11,107 bases of DNA from positions 1-11,107 of the forward strand of contig JAUVIY010000059.1 of assembly GCA_030592625.1 (NCBI GenBank), read 5' to 3'. How positions within the stretch are numbered: position 1 is the stretch's first letter; every line of letters starts with the position of its first letter. Under the pieces are notes generated by a model. It did no database searches. It was not told where the DNA came from and worked only from the letters and a program-made list of their open reading frames with translations. The position numbers were made by a program, and so were the translations under genes. The stretch is from Spirochaeta sp. GTDB lineage: Bacteria; Spirochaetota; Spirochaetia; DSM-2461. This document shows, piece by piece, positions 6,767 to 11,107 of the stretch.

Positions 6767-8059
6767 CTACTGCTGGTCCAGAAGTTCCTGAGCTTTTACT
6801 TTCAAAGAAGCGAGGGCCTTCTCCGGTGATTCACCGCTCAGCATAACCGCTTCCACAGCTTCTTTGACGAGTTCCTGCATCCGGGCGCTATCCTCGGCAT
6901 AGTACACGATATGACTGCGCTCCATGTCTGCGGCAAATACGTCGGCATACGGCGTACTGAGGAAAGTTTTCGATGCCATGAGAGCTTTGGTCGGCTGGGT
7001 GAGCCCGACCCGATCCAGGTATTCCTCCGGATGGGACAGCATATAACCAATCAGTTTCCATGCCATTTTCTGCTCACGTTCAGGTACCTGAATATTCACC
7101 ATGTAGTAGTGGCCATAGTAAAGAGCCCCTACTTCTTTCACAGCATCCTCAAACTGAGGATAGGGTATCACCATCCAGTCACCGCTGTCGTAGAACTCTT
7201 GATTGTCATTGCGAATTCGACCGGCCTGATAGAGACCACTCAGAGCCATGGCAATATCGTTGTTATCCTGGTTGAAGGTCTTTCGTGCATTGGTGTAGGT
7301 GGGTGATCCAAGATTCATACCGTTGGGACCCCACTGCTGCATGAAGGTTAATACCTTGAGCCACGCTTCATCTCCGACAATGGCAGTCTGTCCGTCGTCG
7401 CTGATCAGCTGACCTCCCAACTGTTCAACCATGGGGATCAGTGATACCAGGTAGTACGGATAGCGGAAATCATAGCCGCGACGAGTCAGAATTTGACCAT
7501 CCCGGATAGCAATCGCCTCTGAAACCTCCACCATGTCTTCCCACGTTCGTGGGTAGTCAGCATCCGGGTCGAGCCCCGCATCCCGAAAAATCCTCTTGTT
7601 CAGATAGATGGCCCAGTTTGTCAATTCAAGAGGTAGGCCATAGACATCCCCGCCTACACTGACCGGGTCAAGAACGCCATCAACATACGCATTAATGAGC
7701 GCACTGTCGCTTGTAAATCCGGCCGCTTGTGCGTCAATGGGAGCAACACGACCATTGGCGATGTAGGCATAGCCATCCTCGATCTGGGTGTTGAAGAAAT
7801 GCGGGCCTTCATTCGCCGCAAAAGCCGTAAGCAAGAGCTCCGGTACCTTTTTCGAAGAATTTGTGACCCGTTCAACTGTGACTCCAGGGTTCGCTGCTTC
7901 AAACTCCTGAATGTACCGCTCTTCAATCTCGGTCCGGGCAGGATCCTCATGGGTCCAGAACTTGATGGTTATCGGGCCATCATCTCCCTCTGTCGTGCCG
8001 GTCGCCCAGAGCGCGCCCATGATTGACAGACAGAACACTAAGAGAAGTAGTCGCTTCAT
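6767..8059 (-). CDS. Extracellular sugar-binding protein of CUT1-type ABC transporter
   Basis: This 430-residue exported protein captures a carbohydrate outside the cytoplasmic membrane and delivers it to the two permeases. Residues 1-20 form a signal peptide (M-K-R, hydrophobic core, likely cleavage near 'ALWA-TG'). The region after it, 'TGTTEGDDG', is typical of spirochaete binding proteins; there is no lipobox cysteine. SBP_bac_1/8 family marks are 'ITIKFWTHEDP' (30-40), 'EFEAANPGVTVE', 'YGLPLELTNWAIYLNKRIFRDAGLD' (about 140-164) with the following 'YPRTWEDMVEVSEAI', and the C-terminal 'GESPEKALASLKVKAQELLDQ'. AAGGAG lies 8-9 bp before the ATG at 8059. It is the first gene of the operon. 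No ATPase gene is nearby, so the importer probably uses a shared MsmK/UgpC-like ATPase. The family is clear; the substrate is not. Confidence 0.94.
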   Translation of the reverse strand: MKRLLLLVFCLSIMGALWATGTTEGDDGPITIKFWTHEDPARTEIEERYIQEFEAANPGVTVERVTNSSKKVPELLLTAFAANEGPHFFNTQIEDGYAYIANGRVAPIDAQAAGFTSDSALINAYVDGVLDPVSVGGDVYGLPLELTNWAIYLNKRIFRDAGLDPDADYPRTWEDMVEVSEAIAIRDGQILTRRGYDFRYPYYLVSLIPMVEQLGGQLISDDGQTAIVGDEAWLKVLTFMQQWGPNGMNLGSPTYTNARKTFNQDNNDIAMALSGLYQAGRIRNDNQEFYDSGDWMVIPYPQFEDAVKEVGALYYGHYYMVNIQVPEREQKMAWKLIGYMLSHPEEYLDRVGLTQPTKALMASKTFLSTPYADVFAADMERSHIVYYAEDSARMQELVKEAVEAVMLSGESPEKALASLKVKAQELLDQQ

Positions 8060-8092
8060 GACAGTCTCTCCTTATTGAAGCTAAGATGTCTC

Positions 8093-8121
8093 ATTATGTG
8101 GTCGCTCCGGAACACGTACAA
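8093..8121 (-). promoter_or_regulatory. Candidate promoter of the sugar transport operon
   Basis: Reading the minus strand, TTGTAC (8121-8116) and CATAAT (8098-8093) are 17 bp apart. The -10 matches 5/6 and the -35 only 3/6, as expected of a promoter needing an activator such as the AraC-type regulator of this locus. The predicted start near 8086 gives a leader of about 27 bases containing the AAGGAG ribosome-binding site. Confidence 0.45.
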
Positions 8122-8132
8122 TGCAAGATTTT

Positions 8133-8147
8133 TATGAGGAGTATGAG
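8133..8147. promoter_or_regulatory. TATGAG direct repeat upstream of the operon promoter
   Basis: TATGAG occurs at 8133-8138 and again at 8142-8147, 9 bp apart, about 12 bp upstream of the candidate -35 of the transport operon. The position would suit an activator half-site, but AraC-family sites are usually longer and nearer one helical turn or two apart, so this may be chance. Confidence 0.2.
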
Positions 8148-8241
8148 AATTGTGAAGCGAAGTTCTGAGCTCTCCGTATACGAAACAGGAAACTATCAGA
8201 TATTTTTTATCCTGAAAACCAATCGCTACCACGGTATGTTA

Positions 8242-8259
8242 GTGACCTTGGACGGTCAC
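8242..8259. promoter_or_regulatory. 18-bp palindrome, possible operator
   Basis: GTGACC (8242-8247) and GGTCAC (8254-8259) are perfect inverted halves around a 6-bp spacer, just before the ATG at 8261. The size and symmetry fit a dimeric repressor or activator site, but nothing else identifies a protein partner. Confidence 0.3.
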
Positions 8260-8260
8260 G

Positions 8261-8488
8261 ATGTTACGAGAAGACAGCAGCGCAGGTGTTACCAAGGTAT
8301 CGGAAGTTGTGTTTAGGATGGACTCGGGCGAGAATACGGCTACTGGATTCGTGGTCGTCTGGACGAATATTATCGCCGTTGACGGTATCTTCACGGTTCG
8401 ATCGGAAAACGTAAGTCCGGGCGGCCCCGGTGAGCCGAACAGATCTTATGAGCTTCAGGGTTTCATGCTGAAGGAACTGTCACCGTAA
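8261..8488 (+). CDS. Possible small protein or severed N-terminal extension of the VWA gene
   Basis: This frame of 75 codons ends with TAA at 8486-8488, immediately followed in the same frame by the TTG at which the VWA frame begins. No strong ribosome-binding site precedes the ATG at 8261 or the in-frame ATG at 8318. The predicted sequence from about residue 20 onward (for example 'ATGFVVVWTNIIAVDGIF') looks protein-like but is not recognised. It could be a coupled small gene (TAATTG junction), an N-terminal part of the VWA protein cut off by one nonsense change, or chance open frame. Confidence 0.25.
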   Translation: MLREDSSAGVTKVSEVVFRMDSGENTATGFVVVWTNIIAVDGIFTVRSENVSPGGPGEPNRSYELQGFMLKELSP

Positions 8489-9670
8489 TTGAACTCGATG
8501 CTTCGAATCGAAAGGCGACCCGGGAGGAGTCCTGAATGGTTACGACATATGTTTGAATCTGAAAGCCTGCCGCAAGCCCAGGAAGTACTTTGGAGCCGCC
8601 TGGAACCCGGGATGATTTTCATCGACGGATTACAAATCAACGGAACGATTCCTGAGGAATTCCGGGATTATCCGGTTCTGAATTCCTCCATGATTTCAAA
8701 CCTTCGTCAAAAATACCGCCTCAGGAAAGACCGACACGTCAGAGTGTTGACGCCGGACAGCAACATGCTGTCCCCGAATGAATGCGTCGACGCCATAAAT
8801 CGAACCGACCGGAAATTGAAGGTGCTGAATGGTTTCCGGCAGACCGTCCGGGGTCAATACAACGACTTTGCAATCCCGGCTCATACCGCACTTAAATCGT
8901 TCCTGGTTCAAAACGACTCGCTCATTTTCCCTTTCGGGCATGCCCCGAGGCAGCCTTCGCTTCTGAATCGGCTGGATCATGCAGTCGGCATTGCCGACGT
9001 TCTGACGAAAACAGTTGCGGCGGAATACAACTTCCCCGCTGAGAAACCGATCAGGATTCATCTTGTGGCAGATTATTCCTACAGCATGAAAATTACAGGG
9101 CGGGATGTTTATGTGCAATCGGCACTGAATCTCTTCTATACATATCTCAAGAAACTACTGCCCCTTGCTGAGTTTCGATTGTACGGATTCTCCGACGAAT
9201 GCCGGGAAATCCAATACCCGGTGACCGGCGTTGAAATTCCCCGAAAGGAAACACATTATGAGTCCTTTATCAGGAAGGTTTTACATCATGCGGATCGAGG
9301 GATACCCGATGTTGTCCTGTTATTGACCGATGGTCTACCGACAGATTTTAATGCCGCAATGAAGCGGTTGAAGGTATTTCCCGGGCTGAAGATCGACTAC
9401 ATACAGTGCATATTCAATATTGAAGGAGACAAGCGGGAGATCGGTGAAGGATCGGATCTGGAAACCCTGGATGGATATATCACCGACGAGAATCCTGATA
9501 CCAGGTGTCTGTCCGACGCTGAATATACGAAATTGATGAAGGACATCAAGCGGGATCATTCTGAATTGGCCGAAACCGCAAAGGGATGCCAGGTGATCCT
9601 TCATGTGGACAAAGCCCTCTCTCTGGTGAGCGTAGAGTGCTTTGACCGATGGCTCGGGTCTTTGGAATAA
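8489..9670 (+). CDS. VWA-domain protein with intact MIDAS metal site
   Basis: The frame encodes up to 393 residues, probably cytoplasmic as no signal peptide or membrane segment is seen. Residues 1-185 are an unrecognised, charged N-terminal region. The von Willebrand factor A domain spans about 187-380: strand 'IRIHLVADYSYSM' carries the MIDAS motif D195-x-S197-x-S199, a Thr near 255 ('KETHYE') may be the third ligand region, and 'VVLLLTDGLPTDF' gives T280-D281-G282. The layout resembles the C-terminal VWA part of CobT/NorD/CoxE-type proteins, which normally work with a MoxR-type AAA ATPase in metal insertion or complex assembly; no such ATPase gene is in the window. The start is uncertain: TTG at 8489 has AAGGA 13 bp upstream, and ATG at 8498 or 8549 are alternatives; GGAGGAG at 8523-8529 is 19 bp before the last. 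The domain call is firm, the role unknown. Confidence 0.82.
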   Translation: MNSMLRIERRPGRSPEWLRHMFESESLPQAQEVLWSRLEPGMIFIDGLQINGTIPEEFRDYPVLNSSMISNLRQKYRLRKDRHVRVLTPDSNMLSPNECVDAINRTDRKLKVLNGFRQTVRGQYNDFAIPAHTALKSFLVQNDSLIFPFGHAPRQPSLLNRLDHAVGIADVLTKTVAAEYNFPAEKPIRIHLVADYSYSMKITGRDVYVQSALNLFYTYLKKLLPLAEFRLYGFSDECREIQYPVTGVEIPRKETHYESFIRKVLHHADRGIPDVVLLLTDGLPTDFNAAMKRLKVFPGLKIDYIQCIFNIEGDKREIGEGSDLETLDGYITDENPDTRCLSDAEYTKLMKDIKRDHSELAETAKGCQVILHVDKALSLVSVECFDRWLGSLE

Positions 9671-11107
9671 TTATTGTTCTGCGGCCCCAGCCGCAGGCAG
9701 CATCGTCATAGTGAGCATGGCTTCACCGACACGCATTTCGGCGTCAGCACTCTGCCTTCGCCCCAAACCCCGTGTATTGGCTACAACCTCCCGGATCGAA
9801 CGAAAGATATCGTAGAGTTCGCCATCAATCATTTCCGGAATTGTTTCCACATCCGGCGGTTCAACCGAATAGGCTGTGACTATCATGCTTTCAACACCGA
9901 AAGGCGCCTGGACTTCAAAATCATAGGGCAACTGGACTGTCATGTTAACTCTGTCGGATCCGATGTAGAACGACTTCTCGAGAAGAACCAGTTCACCGGT
10001 TGCCAGATGGTAGGTGAGTTGGAGAAATGCCGGTTGATTCACTCTGAAATAAAGCTGCAGTATTTCTCCGTCACTGAAGACAAGTGCGTCCTCGTCCCGT
10101 CCTTTGTTGGTCCACACATCAACGTTCAAACCTCCGTCGCTGATTGCCCCTTCGGCGAATTCCCTGAGAGCCGTCATGGCCTCATCGAAATTTCTGGGTT
10201 GCAGATCTCTGGAACCGGCGGCGGAGATCGGCAGGATCGCTTCGGCCCTTCCGGTCTTTTCGCCTGAAGAATCGATGGCCAGTACCGAGAGCCGGATATG
10301 GTTTCCTTCCACCCAATACTGGCTGCGGAATACCATAGGTTCACTATCGGGATTCAAAGTATCAATCAATTCCGGCTCCAGTCGATCGGCGATATAACGA
10401 CCGAATTCGCTGGAAAACAAGGTGGATTCAAACAGCGCCGGTGGTACCTGAATCCGGCCGCCTGTAACGTTCTGGATACCCAGCATCACAGCGATTTTTC
10501 CGATAGCTTCATCGACCGTACGAACGTCCCTGTCGGCCAGGTTGTCAAAGCTGGACTGGATGTCCGACTCCATACTCCGGAGGTCATCCAAACCGGAAGC
10601 ACCTGTCAGACGGCGGAAGAAGATTTTCTCTCCACCTTGTACATCAAGTGCTCGAACAAGAGTCCATCGGTCGTAAAGGTTGGGGAAGGCTGTCAGGGCC
10701 TGAAAGAGGATTGCCAGAGCTTCATCTGTCTCTCCGGAATTCACCATGGAATCGGAGTCTCTTCGTGCCTTGAGAATAACGGTCCAATAGGCGGCGGTAT
10801 CATCAGTATATGTGCTCACCAGTGTCTGCAGCGGAATATAGGCCAGGACATATGACTGTCGCCGGTCCTCATAGTAAGTGAAGTCGGCACCTTCTACCGT
10901 CGTGTTAACCGAGCTTCGAGTCACCATTGAAACCGACGATTGATAATAGCCTTCTGTTTCGGATTCGATCCGGACCAACTCCGACTGGACCCGTATGCGG
11001 ATTTTCCCCGACAGTTCGGCCAGGGCCTTGTCCCTGGCCTGATTACGGCTATCCGTTTCCGACTTGTCCACAGCGGCGAATCCCGTGAGGAATTCCTCCC
11101 GGGGGTA
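9671..11107 (-). CDS. LPP20-like / DUF4384 envelope protein (5' end outside window)
   Basis: The frame is open through the right edge, so 478 C-terminal residues are visible; the GTG at 11071 is not the start, since family-like residues precede it ('YPREEFLTGFAA'). The first 100 or so residues look like LPP20-type lipoproteins: the opening motif, then 'ARDKALAELSGKIRIRVQSEL'. A TPR-like helical stretch follows ('GETDEALAILFQALTAFPN', about 125-143). The middle (about 175-305) resembles a FlgO/CsgG-like fold, and about 325-425 match DUF4384 ('VFSDGEILQLYFRVNQPAFLQLTYH', 'LPYDFEVQAPFG', 'MIVTAYS'). Such multi-domain proteins are common in spirochaetes and are thought to be envelope-associated. 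Its TAA touches the VWA gene stop with no gap. The signal peptide, if present, lies outside the window. Confidence 0.8.
   Translation of the reverse strand, partial: YPREEFLTGFAAVDKSETDSRNQARDKALAELSGKIRIRVQSELVRIESETEGYYQSSVSMVTRSSVNTTVEGADFTYYEDRRQSYVLAYIPLQTLVSTYTDDTAAYWTVILKARRDSDSMVNSGETDEALAILFQALTAFPNLYDRWTLVRALDVQGGEKIFFRRLTGASGLDDLRSMESDIQSSFDNLADRDVRTVDEAIGKIAVMLGIQNVTGGRIQVPPALFESTLFSSEFGRYIADRLEPELIDTLNPDSEPMVFRSQYWVEGNHIRLSVLAIDSSGEKTGRAEAILPISAAGSRDLQPRNFDEAMTALREFAEGAISDGGLNVDVWTNKGRDEDALVFSDGEILQLYFRVNQPAFLQLTYHLATGELVLLEKSFYIGSDRVNMTVQLPYDFEVQAPFGVESMIVTAYSVEPPDVETIPEMIDGELYDIFRSIREVVANTRGLGRRQSADAEMRVGEAMLTMTMLPAAGAAEQ

Larger units (their letters stand above)
8060..8488. 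other. Region of about 430 bp between the transport operon and the VWA gene
   Basis: The left half (8060-8220) is relatively AT-rich and holds the minus-strand promoter and TATGAG repeats. The right half contains the palindrome GTGACC-N6-GGTCAC (8242-8259) and a 75-codon plus-strand frame ending directly before the VWA frame. A small GC hairpin (CCGGG-CGGC-CCCGG, 8417-8430) has no T tract. I find no convincing plus-strand promoter for the VWA gene and no RNA gene. Confidence 0.6.

Noticed and set aside
8086..8316. Plus-strand frame of 76 codons upstream of the transport operon
   Set aside because: It overlaps the likely promoter of the operon, lacks a good ribosome-binding site, and its composition does not look coding.
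8417..8430. GC-rich hairpin considered as a terminator
   Set aside because: The stem is only 5 bp and no T tract follows on either strand.
9674..10855. Plus-strand open frames opposite the DUF4384 gene
   Set aside because: The minus-strand frame is open through the whole stretch with recognisable LPP20 and DUF4384 features, so these are shadows.

Overview
The window looks like chromosomal DNA from a free-living spirochaete (Spirochaetaceae-like). This is inferred from three things. The solute-binding protein has an Ala-Thr-Gly-Thr-Thr-Glu stretch just after its signal peptide, common in spirochaete binding proteins. Both window edges carry FlgO/CsgG-like and LPP20/DUF4384-type envelope proteins. 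GC content appears moderate. No tRNA, rRNA, CRISPR array or intact transposase gene was seen.

Layout, left to right. (1) The 3' part of a gene for a FlgO/CsgG-like envelope protein (+) runs in from the left edge. (2) A small lipoprotein gene (+) encodes six tandem repeats of about 32 residues. (3) A non-autonomous MITE-like element of about 240 bp with perfect 19-bp terminal inverted repeats fills the gap up to the next gene. (4) A YesM-type sensor histidine kinase and a YesN-type (AraC-output) response regulator follow (+), overlapping by ATGA. (5) A four-gene operon on the minus strand reads towards them: CUT1-type sugar-binding protein, MalF-like permease, MalG-like permease, then a YihX-like HAD phosphatase. 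The phosphatase gene overlaps the regulator gene tail-to-tail by 83 bp. (6) A region of about 430 bp upstream of the binding-protein gene holds a plausible operon promoter and possible operator repeats. (7) A VWA-domain protein gene (+) has an intact MIDAS motif. (8) A minus-strand gene runs off the right edge and encodes an LPP20-like / TPR-like / FlgO-like / DUF4384 protein; its stop codon directly abuts that of the VWA gene.

The core reads as a carbohydrate-sensing and uptake locus. The kinase senses an extracytoplasmic cue and phosphorylates the regulator, which probably activates the transport operon. The binding protein and two permeases import an oligosaccharide or sugar with an ATPase encoded elsewhere. 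The phosphatase probably acts on a sugar phosphate made from the imported sugar. The substrate cannot be read from sequence. An intercistronic hairpin after the binding-protein gene may keep that protein in excess over the permeases.

The less ordinary parts are the MITE-like element with its built-in ribosome-binding site and ATG, the repeat lipoprotein, and the VWA gene preceded in frame by a single stop codon. I see no clear multi-gene system that is wholly new.
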